A stretch of DNA of 64,000 nt from Streptacidiphilus sp. P02-A3a (GCF_014084105.1 NZ_CP048289.1:8627922-8691921), one strand, 5' to 3'. Numbered from the stretch's first letter, positions 15,921-25,472 are shown. Translations and numbers: made by a program. The notes: generated from the sequence alone by a model not told the origin.

Positions 15921-17084
15921 TCAGACGACCAGGCCGTGGTGCGGGAAGACCGCGCGCCGGGTGGCCAGCACCGCCTGGTCCAGCCGGTTCGCCGGGTCGT
16001 AGCCGCCGTCGAAGTCCTTCCAGGTGCCGTCCGCGCCGTCGGTCATCCGCTCCGGGGCGCGCTGCCGGGTACGCCGCAGCACCTCCGCCCGCCACTCCTC
16101 CGGGGTGGGCGTCAGCGGGTCGATCGGCTGCCCGGCCGCCACCGCGACCAGGTGGGTCCAGGCCCGGGGGACCACGTCGGCCACCGCGTAACCGCCGCCG
16201 CCGAGCGCCAGCCAGCGGCCCTGCGCGTGGGCGTCCGCCAGCTCGGCCATGGACACGGCCACCGCGCGCTGCGCGTCCAGGGTGACCGCGAGGTGCGCCA
16301 GCGGGTCCTCCAGGTGGGTGTCCGCGCCGTGCTGACTCACCAGCACCTGTGGCTGAAATGCTTCGAGCAGCTGCGGGACGACCGCGTGGAAGGCCCGCAG
16401 CCAACCGGCGTCGCCGGTCCCGGCGGGCAGCGCCAGGTTCACCGCCGTCCCCTCGGCCCCCGGGCCCCCGGTCTCCTCCGGCCAGCCGGTCTGCGGGAAG
16501 AGCGTGCGCGGGTGCTCGTGCAGCGAGACGGTGAGCACCCGGGGGTCGTCGTAGAACGCCGCCTGCACGCCGTCGCCGTGGTGGACGTCCACGTCCACGT
16601 AGGCGACCCGCTCGGCGCCCAGCTCCAGCAGCCGGGCGATGGCCAGCGCGGCGTCGTTGTAGACGCAGAAGCCGGAGGCGCTGCCGGGCATCGCGTGGTG
16701 CAGCCCGCCCGCGAAGTTCACCGCCCGGCCGCCGCCCCAGGCCGCCTCGGCCCCGGCCACCGACTGACCGGCGATCAGCGCGGAGGCCTCGTGCATGGCC
16801 GGGAAGGCCGGGTTGTCCTCGGTGCCGATGCCGCGCGCCTGGTCCGGCTCGCCGGTCCGCCCGGCCCGGCGGACGGCCGCCACGTACTCGGGCTCGTGCA
16901 CCAGGCCCAGGGTGGAGTCACCGGCCGCCGGGGCGGTGGCCACGGTCACCCCGGGCAGCCGGTCCAGGCCGAACGCCCGGACCAGCGCCATGGTCAGCTC
17001 CAGCCGGACCGGGTCCATCGGGTGGCCGGGACCGAAGTCGTACCCGGTGTCGGCCTCGTTCCAGAGCAGTCGCAGCGGCGTCAT
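15921..17084 (-). CDS. histone deacetylase-fold protein, acetoin utilisation AcuC type
   Basis: 387 residues. Class of zinc-dependent deacetylases (AcuC, HDAC, acetylpolyamine amidohydrolase). Visible: GHPMDPVRLELT near the N-terminus, LHHAMPGSASGFCVYND, the zinc-site YVDVDVHHGDGVQAAFYDD with the tandem His and Asp, SLHEHPRTLFPQTG, QHGADTHLEDPLAHL and the catalytic-pocket LALGGGGY. It should remove acetyl groups from acetyl-CoA synthetase, other proteins or small amines. ATG overlaps the stop of the MFS gene as ATGA, linking the two; a transporter/deacetylase pair for a small amide is possible but unproven. Confidence 0.92.
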   Translation of the reverse strand: MTPLRLLWNEADTGYDFGPGHPMDPVRLELTMALVRAFGLDRLPGVTVATAPAAGDSTLGLVHEPEYVAAVRRAGRTGEPDQARGIGTEDNPAFPAMHEASALIAGQSVAGAEAAWGGGRAVNFAGGLHHAMPGSASGFCVYNDAALAIARLLELGAERVAYVDVDVHHGDGVQAAFYDDPRVLTVSLHEHPRTLFPQTGWPEETGGPGAEGTAVNLALPAGTGDAGWLRAFHAVVPQLLEAFQPQVLVSQHGADTHLEDPLAHLAVTLDAQRAVAVSMAELADAHAQGRWLALGGGGYAVADVVPRAWTHLVAVAAGQPIDPLTPTPEEWRAEVLRRTRQRAPERMTDGADGTWKDFDGGYDPANRLDQAVLATRRAVFPHHGLVV

Positions 17085-18304
17085 ACCGCCACGGTATCGA
17101 CTGCCGCGGGCTGCGGCGCATCAGCCCCGAACGCCCGGGTCACCGTGAGCACGGCGAGCACCAGCACCATCGGCACCAGCATCGCCACCCGGTAGCCGGA
17201 GCCGCCCGCGATCGCGCCCACCAGCGGTGAGCCGACCAGGAAGCCCACGTAGTTGAAGATGTTCAGCCGGGCCACGGCCGCGTCCGCGTCCCCCGGGAAC
17301 AGGCGGCCACCGGCCGCGAACACCTGCGGCACCACCACGCTGACGCCGAGGCCGACCACCGCGAACGCCAGCACCGCCGTCCACTCCTCCGGCGCGAGCG
17401 CCACCAGCGCGAAGCCCAGGGCGCAGACGATCGCGCCCAGCTTCACCGTGCGCACGCCGCCCCAGCGCTGCACCCTGCCGTCGCCGAGCATCCGGCCCAG
17501 CAGCGCCACCACCATGTAGGCGGCGTACGGCACCGAGTACATCTGGCTGGACGTGTGCATCAGGTCCTGCATGTACTTGGCGCTCCAGTTGGAGACGGTG
17601 GAGTCGGCGATGTACGCCACGCACATGGCCAGGCAGAGCGGCAGCAGCGGCTTCCACGGGATGGAGCGGGCCGCGGCGGCCGCCGCCTCCTCGACCGCGC
17701 GGCCCAGCTCGGCCGGTCCGGCGTACCAGATCCCGGCGACCAGCACGATCGGGATCGCCACCACGGCCGTGGTGCCGAACAGCGCCAACTGGCTGAGGTG
17801 CCAGTGCGCCCCGGCCCAGGCCAGGATCGCGCCGATGATCCCGCCGAGGCTGAACACCGCGTAGAAGCCCTGCACGATGCTCCGGCCGTAGCGGTGCTGG
17901 AGCGACACCGCCGACATCGCCTCGCTGGCGTCCAGGCCGCCGACCATCAGCCCGAACGCGCCCAGCGCGGCCCCGGCCTCCCACAGCCGGTCGCCCGCGC
18001 CGACGCCCAGCAGGGTCAGGCAGACCAGCGGCTGGACCACCCGCAGCACGGCCCGCGGCGAGGTCCGCTTGACCACCCACTCCATCGAGATCGAGCCGAC
18101 CCCGGCCAGCACCGGCACCGCCGCCAGGAACACCGGCAGCAGGCCGTCACTGATCCCGTACTGCTTCTGGATCGCCGGGATCCGGGTCACCAGCAGCGCG
18201 AAGACCGCGCCCTGCACGAGGTAGCTGACCAGCAGCGCCACCCGGGCCTGCCGCAGTCGCGGGGTCACCGCACCGGTGTCGCCCGCCGCCGTCGGATCAG
18301 CCAT
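17081..18304 (-). CDS. MFS transporter
   Basis: 407 residues with about 12 hydrophobic segments, e.g. VALLVSYLVQGAVFALLVTRIP, VFLAAVPVLAGVGSISME, GGIIGAILAWAGAHW, LALFGTTAVVAIPIVLVAGI and VGFLVGSPLVGAIAGG. Cytoplasmic loop between helices 2 and 3 reads EWVVKRTSPRAVLR, the usual MFS basic turn. Central hydrophilic loop EEAAAAAARSIPWKP splits the two halves. Substrate cannot be told. It is first in an operon with the AcuC-like gene (4-base overlap). The 214-base region to the divergent M23-like gene carries the promoters. Confidence 0.88.
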   Translation of the reverse strand: MADPTAAGDTGAVTPRLRQARVALLVSYLVQGAVFALLVTRIPAIQKQYGISDGLLPVFLAAVPVLAGVGSISMEWVVKRTSPRAVLRVVQPLVCLTLLGVGAGDRLWEAGAALGAFGLMVGGLDASEAMSAVSLQHRYGRSIVQGFYAVFSLGGIIGAILAWAGAHWHLSQLALFGTTAVVAIPIVLVAGIWYAGPAELGRAVEEAAAAAARSIPWKPLLPLCLAMCVAYIADSTVSNWSAKYMQDLMHTSSQMYSVPYAAYMVVALLGRMLGDGRVQRWGGVRTVKLGAIVCALGFALVALAPEEWTAVLAFAVVGLGVSVVVPQVFAAGGRLFPGDADAAVARLNIFNYVGFLVGSPLVGAIAGGSGYRVAMLVPMVLVLAVLTVTRAFGADAPQPAAVDTVAV

Positions 18305-18518
18305 GACGCACGTCCTTACTCACCAGTACTCGAACAGGTAGGCGCGAGCGTACGTACTCGCCCGGTGCACCGGAAGGGGCGGCGGCAAAAGATCGCAAGC
18401 TGCAACCCACGTCGGTTCCGCCGAGCGCCCCGATCGTTACCTAACGTGAGAGCACGGACACGGCCCGCCGTCCCCGGCCGTCCGCCGACCAGCTGTCGAC
18501 CGCCTGGGAAGGGCTCAC

Positions 18519-19958
18519 ATGGGTACGCGCGACCGCCTCCTCGCCCCACTGCGCCGGATCGTGTCCCAGGCGCCCGCGCCGCAGGACCCCACCGGCCTGG
18601 CGCTGACCGGGCTGTTCGGCCCGGAGCCGCCCGCCCCCGCGCTGTTCGCGCCGGAGCTGCTGGCCCGGGTGCCGCTGGAGCGGCTGCTGGAGACCGTGGC
18701 GGCGCTGCGCGAACGGCACGGCGCACTGCGCTCGGTCCGCCCGCAGCAGGAGCTGCACCGGCTCGCCTTCGACCGGGGCAACGAGCTGGTCTGGGCCGTG
18801 ACCGACCCGGACGGGCGGCTCACCACCCTGGTCACCGGCCCGGGCGCGCTGCTGGCCCGGGACCGCGCGGGCATCGTCCCGGCCCCCACCCCGGCCGGGG
18901 ACGACGCCCGGCCCGCCGTCGCGGCCGCGCCGGAGCCGCCCGGCGCCCCGGCCGCCGGCTCCCGGCTGACCCGGGCCTCGGCCAGCGTGCCCGCCCCGGC
19001 CGCGGCCACGCTGCAACGCACCATCCTGGCCTACGCCGCCGCGACCGCCGTCGAACTGACGGTCCCGTACCTCACCGACACCGCCACCGGCTGGGTGCTG
19101 CTGCTGGCGCAGGCCCCGGCCTTCGCCTGGTACGTGCTGCGCACCGCGCCCGCGCACACCCTGCCGCCGTGGTTCCGGCTGCTGCCGCTGCTGCCGCTGG
19201 CCGCCGCCCTGCTGGCCGCCGCCCGGGCGCTGCCACTGCTCGGACCGGGACTGCCGTGGACCGCCCCCGGCCTGCCGGAGGCCGCCCTGGCGCTGGCCGT
19301 GATCGGGCTGGCCGGCTGGACCCACCGCCGCTGCCGACCGGTCCGGCCCTCCCCCAGCGCCCACCCGCTGGTGCTCGACTCGCCGCTGCGCGGCGGCCGG
19401 TTCACCGTCACCGAGGGCGGCGGACCCGCCGTCAACCGCTACGCCCAGGAGTCGCTGCTGCCCGGCGGCGGTCGCTCGCACCGGTACGCGGTCGACCTGG
19501 TCCAGCTCGGCGACGGCGAGCTGTGGCGCGGACGCCGCGCGCTGGGCCTGGCCCCGGCCGTCAACGAGCGGTACGCGATCCACGGCCACCCGGTGCTCAG
19601 CCCCTGCGACGGGGTGGTGGTGGCCGCCGTCGACGGGCTGCCGGACCACGGCCCGTTCGAGTCCGGCGCGAGCCATCCGGAGGGCAACCACATCGCCATC
19701 GACACCGGCCGCGCGCTGGTGGTGCTCTCCTGGCTGCGGCAGGACAGCGTCCGGGTCCGGCGCGGCCAGCACCTCACCGCCGGGACGCTGATCGCCGCCG
19801 TCGGCAACTCCGGCGACGGCAGCGAACCGGCGCTGCACCTGCGGGCGGAGACCCGGGCCTCCCGCCCGCTGCCGGGCACCGGCGGCGGGCTGCCGTTCCG
19901 GCTGGCCGAACTGCGCGGCGACCCGCTGCGCGGCCGCCGCTTCAGCGTCCCCGACTAG
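18519..19958 (+). CDS. membrane protein with C-terminal M23-peptidase-like domain
   Basis: 479 residues. Residues about 15-110 form a soluble domain (LTGLFGPE, LERLLETVAALRERHGALRS, LHRLAFDRGNELVWAVTDPDG) resembling the N-terminal domain of Cpe/LpqF-type proteins. An Ala/Pro linker precedes four hydrophobic helices at about 170-270. The C-terminal about 190 residues look like a Duplicated hybrid motif/M23 domain: HRYAVDLVQ (H321, D326), PCDGVVVAAVDG, GNHIAIDTG, LTAGTLIAAVGNSGDGSEPALHL. Zinc ligands look degraded: H-to-D spacing is one longer than HxxxD and the first histidine of HxH is A438. It may be a non-catalytic envelope regulator. No close operon partners. Confidence 0.75.
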   Translation: MGTRDRLLAPLRRIVSQAPAPQDPTGLALTGLFGPEPPAPALFAPELLARVPLERLLETVAALRERHGALRSVRPQQELHRLAFDRGNELVWAVTDPDGRLTTLVTGPGALLARDRAGIVPAPTPAGDDARPAVAAAPEPPGAPAAGSRLTRASASVPAPAAATLQRTILAYAAATAVELTVPYLTDTATGWVLLLAQAPAFAWYVLRTAPAHTLPPWFRLLPLLPLAAALLAAARALPLLGPGLPWTAPGLPEAALALAVIGLAGWTHRRCRPVRPSPSAHPLVLDSPLRGGRFTVTEGGGPAVNRYAQESLLPGGGRSHRYAVDLVQLGDGELWRGRRALGLAPAVNERYAIHGHPVLSPCDGVVVAAVDGLPDHGPFESGASHPEGNHIAIDTGRALVVLSWLRQDSVRVRRGQHLTAGTLIAAVGNSGDGSEPALHLRAETRASRPLPGTGGGLPFRLAELRGDPLRGRRFSVPD

Positions 19959-19979
19959 GGCCGGTTCCCGACCGGTTCG

Positions 19980-20636
19980 CTACTGGACCAGCCCGAGCAG
20001 CGCCGGGACCTGCGCGGTGTCGCTGTACTGCCCGGTCGCCGCCGCCAGCCGCTCGGCCGGGGTGAGCGCGGTGTAGCCGAAGACGTCCATCCCGGCCGAG
20101 CGCGCGGCGGCCACCCCGAGCGGGCTGTCCTCCAGCACCACGCAGCGCTCCGGCGGGACGCCCATGGTCGCGGCGGCGTGCAGGAACAGGTCCGGGGCGG
20201 GCTTGCCCCGGCCCACGTCCTGGGCGCTGAACAGCTGGCCGTCGGTGAAGAACCCGTCCAGCCCGGTCCGGCCGAGCGCGGTGCGGATCCACTCGTGGTG
20301 CGCCGAGGAGGCCACGCAGTAGCGCACCCCGGACTCCCGCACCCGCTTCAGCAGTTCCGCCGCCCCGGCCACCGGCAGCAGCTCCTGCTGGAAGGCGGCG
20401 AAGACCCGCGCGTGGAAGTCCTCGTCGAAGGTCTCCGGCAGCCTGGCCCCGTCGTGCCGGGCCGCGATCACGTCGTGCACGGTGTGCGCCGCCGCGCCCA
20501 TGAAGTCCCGGTAGGAGTCCTCGATGGTGGTGGGGTACCCCAGACCGGTCAGGTAGTCGGCGAGCAGCCGGTTGGAGATCGGCTCGCTGTCCACCAGCAC
20601 ACCGTCGTTGTCGAAGATCACCAAGTCGTAGCGCAT
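19980..20636 (-). CDS. HAD-IA family phosphatase (beta-phosphoglucomutase-like)
   Basis: 218 residues. Motif I FDNDGVLVDSEP, motif II VASSAHHEWI, motif III KPAPDLFLHAA, motif IV VLEDSPLGVAAA: all catalytic residues of a HAD hydrolase with a small helical cap (residues about 15-85). Motif I DND with DSEP is the phosphatase/phosphomutase form also seen in YieH, GS1-like and beta-phosphoglucomutase enzymes. Substrate is a small phosphorylated sugar or nucleotide, not decidable here. It ends 22 bases from the convergent M23-like gene and lies downstream of proC on the same strand with a 52-base gap. Confidence 0.9.
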   Translation of the reverse strand: MRYDLVIFDNDGVLVDSEPISNRLLADYLTGLGYPTTIEDSYRDFMGAAAHTVHDVIAARHDGARLPETFDEDFHARVFAAFQQELLPVAGAAELLKRVRESGVRYCVASSAHHEWIRTALGRTGLDGFFTDGQLFSAQDVGRGKPAPDLFLHAAATMGVPPERCVVLEDSPLGVAAARSAGMDVFGYTALTPAERLAAATGQYSDTAQVPALLGLVQ

Positions 20637-20688
20637 CAGGTCACCCTAGCGGTGCCGACCCCGTCACCTGCCGCCGTCACCTGCCCCG

Positions 20689-21498
20689 TCACCTGCCGCC
20701 CGAGGCGAGCTCCCGGGAGCGGTCGCGGGCCGCCTCCAGCGCCGACAGCAGGGCCGCGCGCACCCCGTGGTTCTCCAGCTCGCGGATCGCCGCGATGGTG
20801 GTCCCGGCCGGGGAGGTGACCGCCTCGCGGAGCTTGACCGGGTGCTCGCCGGAGTCCCGGAGCATCACCGAGGCGCCCACCGCCGCCTGCACGATCATGT
20901 CGGCGGCCACCGCGCGCGGCAGGCCGAGCAGGATCCCGGCGTCGGTCATCGCCTCCACCAGGAAGTAGAAGTACGCCGGTCCCGAGCCGGAGAGCGCGGT
21001 CGCCGCGTCCTGCTGCGACTCGGGCACCCGCAGCGTCCGGCCGACCGGCTTGAAGATCTCCTCGGTACGCAGCAGGTGCTCCTCGGCGGCGTGCGAACCG
21101 GCCGAGATCACGCTCATCGCCTCGTCCACCAGCACCGGGGTGTTGGTCATCACCCGGACCACCGGGGTGCCCGGCGCCAGCCGCTCCTCGAACCAGGCGG
21201 TGGGCACCCCGGCCGCGCCGGAGATCACCAGCCGGTCGGCCGACACCTGCGGCGCCAGCTCCTCCAGCAGCACGCCCATGTCCTGCGGCTTCACGGTCAG
21301 GATCAGCGTGTCCGCGCTCTTGGCGGCCTCGGCGTTGCTGACCGCCTCCACCCCGTACCGCTCGCGCAGCTCCGCCGCGCGCTCCGGGCGGCGGGCGGTC
21401 ACCAGCACGTCCGCCGGGGCCTTCCCGGCCCGCAGCAGCCCGGACACCAGGGCCTCGCCGATCTTTCCGGTACCGAGGACAGCGACTCGTTGCGTCAT
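20689..21498 (-). CDS. proC: pyrroline-5-carboxylate reductase
   Basis: 269 residues from ATG 21498, preceded by GGGAGG. Last step of proline synthesis: NAD(P)H reduction of pyrroline-5-carboxylate. Rossmann AVLGTGKIGEALVSGLL, VKPQDM, MTNTPVLVDEAMSVI, and the ProC signature ATALSGSGPAYFYFLVEAMTDAGILLGLP with EAVTSPAGTTIAAI. Length and motifs normal. It stands alone in the usual actinobacterial way, with proA and proB elsewhere. The frame is open upstream to 21849, but that belongs to a decayed gene. Confidence 0.96.
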   Translation of the reverse strand: MTQRVAVLGTGKIGEALVSGLLRAGKAPADVLVTARRPERAAELRERYGVEAVSNAEAAKSADTLILTVKPQDMGVLLEELAPQVSADRLVISGAAGVPTAWFEERLAPGTPVVRVMTNTPVLVDEAMSVISAGSHAAEEHLLRTEEIFKPVGRTLRVPESQQDAATALSGSGPAYFYFLVEAMTDAGILLGLPRAVAADMIVQAAVGASVMLRDSGEHPVKLREAVTSPAGTTIAAIRELENHGVRAALLSALEAARDRSRELASGGR

Positions 21499-21596
21499 AC
21501 CGCCATCCTCCCACCGCACCCCACCCCGCACCGGCCCCGTCCACCAGCCGAAACGCCCGTGCGCGCCCGGCAACGGACCCGCGTCGGCGTCGGAAG

Positions 21597-21960
21597 TCAG
21601 TACGGCAGCAGGCGGCCGGTGTCCAGGGTGAAGGAGAAGGGCTCCGGGATCTGCACCCGCTCGCCGAAGGCCGCGTCCCTCCTCGGGCAGGTAGGTCAGA
21701 TCGGGGTTGCGGAGCGTGCCGACGGCGGGCGACTCCAGATCCGTGTTCTGCGACGGCAGGTAGCCCTCGGGCATATGGGCGTCGAACTGCCGGGCGACCG
21801 TGTAGAGGTTCCGCTGGTGGATCGCCGAGGGCGGAAGCTGCATGATCACGGCGTCGCCGGAGAACTCGGCCTTGACGCTGGAGTCGGCGATCTCCCGGGC
21901 CCGGTCGAGGAGTTCGCGGTGCCGAGGCCGCGTGGAGGACCCCCTCGCAGAGGTGCGCTG
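21597..21960 (-). pseudogene. remnant of a Uma2-family (DUF820) restriction-endonuclease-like gene
   Basis: Three pieces in different frames line up with a Uma2 protein. Residues HLCEGVLHAASAP (about 21957-21915) are followed, after a frameshift, by HRELLDRAREIA, then VIMQLPPSAIHQRNLYTVARQ and TLRNPDLTYLPEE (to about 21676). The catalytic centre is missing, and the tail FGERVQIPEPFSFTLDTGRL ending LLPY follows in another frame to the stop at 21597. So the gene has at least one frameshift and an internal deletion joining YLPEE to the tail. Uma2 genes are abundant paralogues in Streptomyces; function of intact ones is unclear. It lies just upstream of proC. Confidence 0.7.
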
Positions 21961-22079
21961 TCCTCCATGCTACGGACGGGCGGGCTGCTGGGGCGGCGCC
22001 CCGGGGGCGGCTCGCTGTCGGGGCAAACTCAGGGTTGTCCCCTATAGCTTCGGGGGCTTCGGAAGAGCACCGTGGAGAT

Positions 22080-22529
22080 ATGACAAGCAGCGATGTCTCG
22101 ACCCGCGAATCAAGCCAGCTCGCCGTGGCGTCCACGACCCTCGGGCCGTGGCGTACCGCCGGCGCGGTCGGCGTTGTCGGCGGCGGCGCGGCGCTCGCCG
22201 TCGACCTGATCACCCTGCACTGGTCGCTCAGCGTGCTGGCGGGCCCGGCGGGCATCGCCCTGTTCCTGTTCTTCCTGGTCGGCGGCGTCGGCTCGGTCGT
22301 CGGCAGGAAGGGCGACCGCAGGCTGCGCCGCTGGGCGGCGGAGCACCCGTGGGAGACGGCGCTGGTCCCGGCCGTCGGACTGGCCGTCACCAACACCCTG
22401 ACCCAGTTCTTCCTGAGCGGTTCCGGCGTCTTCGCCAGCATCTTCACCGGCCTGTGGCACGCGGCGGTGCTGGGCGTGGTCATCGGCGTGGTCGGCTCGG
22501 TCACGGCCTCCCGGCGCAGCCAGAACTGA
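22080..22529 (+). CDS. small integral membrane protein of unknown function
   Basis: 149 residues from ATG 22080 with GTGGAGAT upstream. Four hydrophobic segments: TAGAVGVVGGGAALAVDLITL, LAGPAGIALFLFFLVGGVGSVV, ALVPAVGLAVTNTLTQFFL and LWHAAVLGVVIGVVGSV, separated by a short basic loop GRKGDRRLRRW. Short Ser/Thr-rich N-terminus without signal peptide. No family recognised. It is followed after 44 bases by another small membrane protein on the same strand, possibly cotranscribed. Confidence 0.75.
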   Translation: MTSSDVSTRESSQLAVASTTLGPWRTAGAVGVVGGGAALAVDLITLHWSLSVLAGPAGIALFLFFLVGGVGSVVGRKGDRRLRRWAAEHPWETALVPAVGLAVTNTLTQFFLSGSGVFASIFTGLWHAAVLGVVIGVVGSVTASRRSQN

Positions 22530-22573
22530 TCATTCTTACCCCGGCCCTATCGGATGGTAGGCATACTGTCGAA

Positions 22574-22906
22574 GTGGCCACACTGGACGACTCCCACAAC
22601 ACCACCCCCAACGAGCCCGACCCCTTCGAGGGGCTGGTCCTGGACGAGGACTTCGTGCGCGGCGCGACCCACCAGGAGGGCTCGGCGCGCGCCCGGCTGC
22701 TGGCGTCGAAGTGGCAGCGGGAACCGCCGGAGGACACCTCCTGGCGGCCCGAGCCGACCCCGCCCCGCCGCTGGTACGAGCGCGGCCCGCTGCGGCGGCG
22801 CGGTGTCCGTCGCGCCGTGCTCGCGGTAGCGGTGGTGGCGGTGCTGCTGGTGCTGGCCCAGGCCGGGCCCGCCGACGTGCTGGGCTGGATCGGCAACCAC
22901 GTCTGA
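22574..22906 (+). CDS. small single-pass membrane protein of unknown function
   Basis: 110 residues from GTG 22574. Acidic N-terminal part (DPFEGLVLDEDFVRGATHQEG), a middle ARARLLASKWQRE and Pro/Arg-rich segment, the basic stop-transfer GPLRRRGVRRA, and one membrane helix AVLAVAVVAVLLVLAQAG ending close to the C-terminus. The EGLVLDEDFVRGA stretch recurs, as far as I remember, in a conserved Streptomyces protein without known function. Probably a cytoplasmic domain anchored by its C-terminus. No partner is evident beyond the preceding membrane protein; the convergent gene ends 30 bases away. Confidence 0.7.
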   Translation: MATLDDSHNTTPNEPDPFEGLVLDEDFVRGATHQEGSARARLLASKWQREPPEDTSWRPEPTPPRRWYERGPLRRRGVRRAVLAVAVVAVLLVLAQAGPADVLGWIGNHV

Positions 22907-22936
22907 CCGCTGAACCGCCCCGGGCAGCGCCCGGCG

Positions 22937-23446
22937 TCAGCGGCGCCGGCGGCGGGCGGCGCCCGCCGGGACCGGGCGCGAGCGGGCGCGGGACGCGGCC
23001 AGGGCCCGCTCGTAGCCGGCCCGCTTCTCCGCCTCGCCGGGGGCCTCGGTCAGGCTGCGCAGGAAGTACACCGCGAGGGCGCCGACGAAGCCGATGGCGA
23101 GCATCGGGCCGACCGAGCGGTCCTCCGCCATCCAGCCGGTCAGCGATGCCCTGCCCCTGGTGAACACGTTCCAGGCGCGGACCGCCGCCACCGCCGTGCA
23201 CACCAGCACCGCGCCCACCAGCAGCACGTTCACCAGCGACCCGGACTTGGAGATCAGCACGCCCTGCACGCCCAGGCGCATCAGCAGCGCCCCGGCGACG
23301 GTCGCCGCCAGCGCGCCGACGCTGACCGCGACCCGGCGCAGCCAGTAGCCGGTGTCGTGGGTGACCCAGGCCGTGCCGAAGAAGCGGATGGGCTCGGGGC
23401 TGGGGCTGGGGCTGCGGCTGGAGTTGGACGCGCGGTCGTCGGACAC
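22937..23446 (-). CDS. small three-helix membrane protein of unknown function
   Basis: 169 residues from GTG 23446, with GGAG just upstream. N-terminus has a Ser-Pro repeat (SPSPSPEP), then RFFGTAWVTHDTGYWLRR. Three membrane segments: AVSVGALAATVAGALLMRLGV, LVNVLLVGAVLVCTAVAAVRAW and SVGPMLAIGFVGALAVYFLRSL, then a basic tail ending RRRRR. No family recognised. It lies downstream of ilvD on the same strand with a 92-base gap; a functional link to branched-chain amino acid synthesis is not implied. Confidence 0.75.
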   Translation of the reverse strand: MSDDRASNSSRSPSPSPEPIRFFGTAWVTHDTGYWLRRVAVSVGALAATVAGALLMRLGVQGVLISKSGSLVNVLLVGAVLVCTAVAAVRAWNVFTRGRASLTGWMAEDRSVGPMLAIGFVGALAVYFLRSLTEAPGEAEKRAGYERALAASRARSRPVPAGAARRRRR

Positions 23447-23538
23447 GACTCCGATTATGCGACAACGGGCCGCCCCTCCCCCCGCAGGGGGAAGGCGACC
23501 CGCGTCACAACGAACCGGTCGGCCCAGCGACGAGCCGG

Positions 23539-25383
23539 TCAGCCCAGCGCGGAGACGTCCCGGACCGCGCCCTTGTCGGCGCTGGTCGCCATCGCCGCGT
23601 AGGCCCGCAGCGCCGCCGAGACCTTGCGCTCGCGGCTGGCCGGGCGGTAGCCGGTGGTCGCCTCCAGCTCGGCCCGGCGGGCGGCCAGTTCCTCGTCGGA
23701 GACCTCCAGCCGGATCGACCGGGCGGGGATGTCGATGGTGATCAGGTCGCCGTCGCGGACCAGCGCGATGGTGCCGCCGGAGGCCGCCTCCGGCGAGGCG
23801 TGGCCGATGGACAGACCGGAGGTACCGCCGGAGAAGCGGCCGTCGGTGACCAGCGCGCAGGCCTTGCCGAGGCCCCGGCCCTTGAGGAAGGACGTCGGGT
23901 ACAGCATCTCCTGCATGCCCGGGCCGCCCTTGGGGCCCTCGTAGCGGATGACCACCACGTCGCCCTCCTTGACCCGCTTGGTGAGGATCGCGTCGACCGC
24001 GTCCTCCTGCGACTCGGCGACCACGGCCGGGCCCTGGAAGCGCCAGATCGACTCGTCCACCCCGGCCGTCTTCACCACGCAGCCGTCCACCGCCAGGTTG
24101 CCGTAGAGGATCGCCAGGCCGCCCTCGGTGGAGTACGCGTGCTCGACGTCGCGGATGCAGCCGCCCGCCGCGTCGGTGTCCAGTGTGTCCCAGCGCTCGG
24201 ACTGGGAGAAGGCGGAGGCGGAGCGGACGCAGCCGGGCGCGGCGTGCCACAGCTCGACGGCCTCGGCGGACGGCGAGCCGCCGCGCACGTCCCAGGTCTT
24301 CAGCCAGTCGGCCAGCGACGGGCTGTGCACGCTGTGCACGTCCTCGTTCAGCAGCCCGCCCCGGTACAGCTCGCCGAGGATCGCCGGGATGCCACCGGCC
24401 CGGTGCACGTCCTCCATGTAGTACGAGCCGTTGGGGGCGACCTTGGACAGGCACGGCAGGCGGCGCGACAGCGCGTCGATGTCGGCCATGTCGAAGTCCA
24501 GCTCGGCCTCCTGGGCGGCGGCCAGCAGGTGCAGGATGGTGTTGGTGGAGCCGCCCATGGCGACGTCCAGCGCGACCGCGTTCTCGAACGCGGCCCGGGA
24601 GGCGACGCTGCGCGGCAGCACCGAGGCGTCGTCCTCGCCGTAGTAACGCTTGGTGATCTCGACGACGGTGCGCCCGGCGGCCTGGTAGAGCGCCTTGCGG
24701 GCGGTGTGGGTGGCCAGCACCGAGCCGTTGCCGGGGAGCGCCAGGCCGATGGCCTCGGCCAGGCAGTTCATCGAGTTGGCGGTGAACATGCCGGAACACG
24801 ACCCGCAGGTCGGGCAGGCGTTCTCCTCGATCCGGGCGATGTCCTCGTCCGAGACGTTCTCGTTGACGGCGTCGGAGATCGCGTTGATCAGGTCCAGCTT
24901 GCGGACGGTGCCGTCGACCAGGGTGGCCTTCCCGGCCTCCATCGGGCCGCCGGAGACGAACACGGTCGGGATGTTCAGCCGCAGCGCGGCCATCAGCATC
25001 CCGGGGGTGATCTTGTCGCAGTTGGAGATGCAGATCAGCGCGTCCGCGCAGTGCGCCTCGACCATGTACTCGACCGAGTCGGCGATCAGGTCGCGCGAGG
25101 GCAGCGAGTAGAGCATCCCGGCGTGGCCCATGGCGATGCCGTCGTCCACCGCGATGGTGTTGAACTCGCGCGGGATGCCCCCGGCTGCCTGGACCGCCTC
25201 GGAGACGATCCGGCCCACCGGCTGGAGGTGCGTGTGCCCGGGCACGAACTCGGTGAAGCTGTTGGCCACCGCGATGATCGGCTTGCCGAAGTCCTCACGG
25301 GCCACGCCTGCGGCCCGGAGGAGGGCGCGGGCGCCGGCCATGTTGCGGCCATGGGTGACGGTACGAGACCTCAGCTCGGGCAC
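23539..25383 (-). CDS. ilvD: dihydroxy-acid dehydratase
   Basis: 614 residues from GTG 25383. It dehydrates dihydroxy-isovalerate and -methylvalerate in valine and isoleucine synthesis, using an Fe-S cluster. [20 protein letters not shown] is the typical start; Fe-S cysteines lie in [11 protein letters not shown] and [14 protein letters not shown]; also [11 protein letters not shown] and [15 protein letters not shown]. An upstream TTG at 25392 is adjacent to AAGGAG and too close to be used, whereas GTG 25383 has 9-base spacing. Monocistronic. Nothing odd; confidence very high. Confidence 0.97.
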   Translation of the reverse strand: MPELRSRTVTHGRNMAGARALLRAAGVAREDFGKPIIAVANSFTEFVPGHTHLQPVGRIVSEAVQAAGGIPREFNTIAVDDGIAMGHAGMLYSLPSRDLIADSVEYMVEAHCADALICISNCDKITPGMLMAALRLNIPTVFVSGGPMEAGKATLVDGTVRKLDLINAISDAVNENVSDEDIARIEENACPTCGSCSGMFTANSMNCLAEAIGLALPGNGSVLATHTARKALYQAAGRTVVEITKRYYGEDDASVLPRSVASRAAFENAVALDVAMGGSTNTILHLLAAAQEAELDFDMADIDALSRRLPCLSKVAPNGSYYMEDVHRAGGIPAILGELYRGGLLNEDVHSVHSPSLADWLKTWDVRGGSPSAEAVELWHAAPGCVRSASAFSQSERWDTLDTDAAGGCIRDVEHAYSTEGGLAILYGNLAVDGCVVKTAGVDESIWRFQGPAVVAESQEDAVDAILTKRVKEGDVVVIRYEGPKGGPGMQEMLYPTSFLKGRGLGKACALVTDGRFSGGTSGLSIGHASPEAASGGTIALVRDGDLITIDIPARSIRLEVSDEELAARRAELEATTGYRPASRERKVSAALRAYAAMATSADKGAVRDVSALG

Positions 25384-25472
25384 TGTGCTCAACTCCTTCG
25401 TCGTTGGCGTTCGAGCCTACGCCGCCCGCCCGCCCCTCGGACGCCGCGTCCGGCATCCGGTACGGTCGGCGG

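Noticed and set aside
18305-18518. Inverted repeat GCGAG/CTCGC as regulator operator
   Set aside because: Arms are only five bases around an 8-base centre and no regulator gene is adjacent; not above chance.
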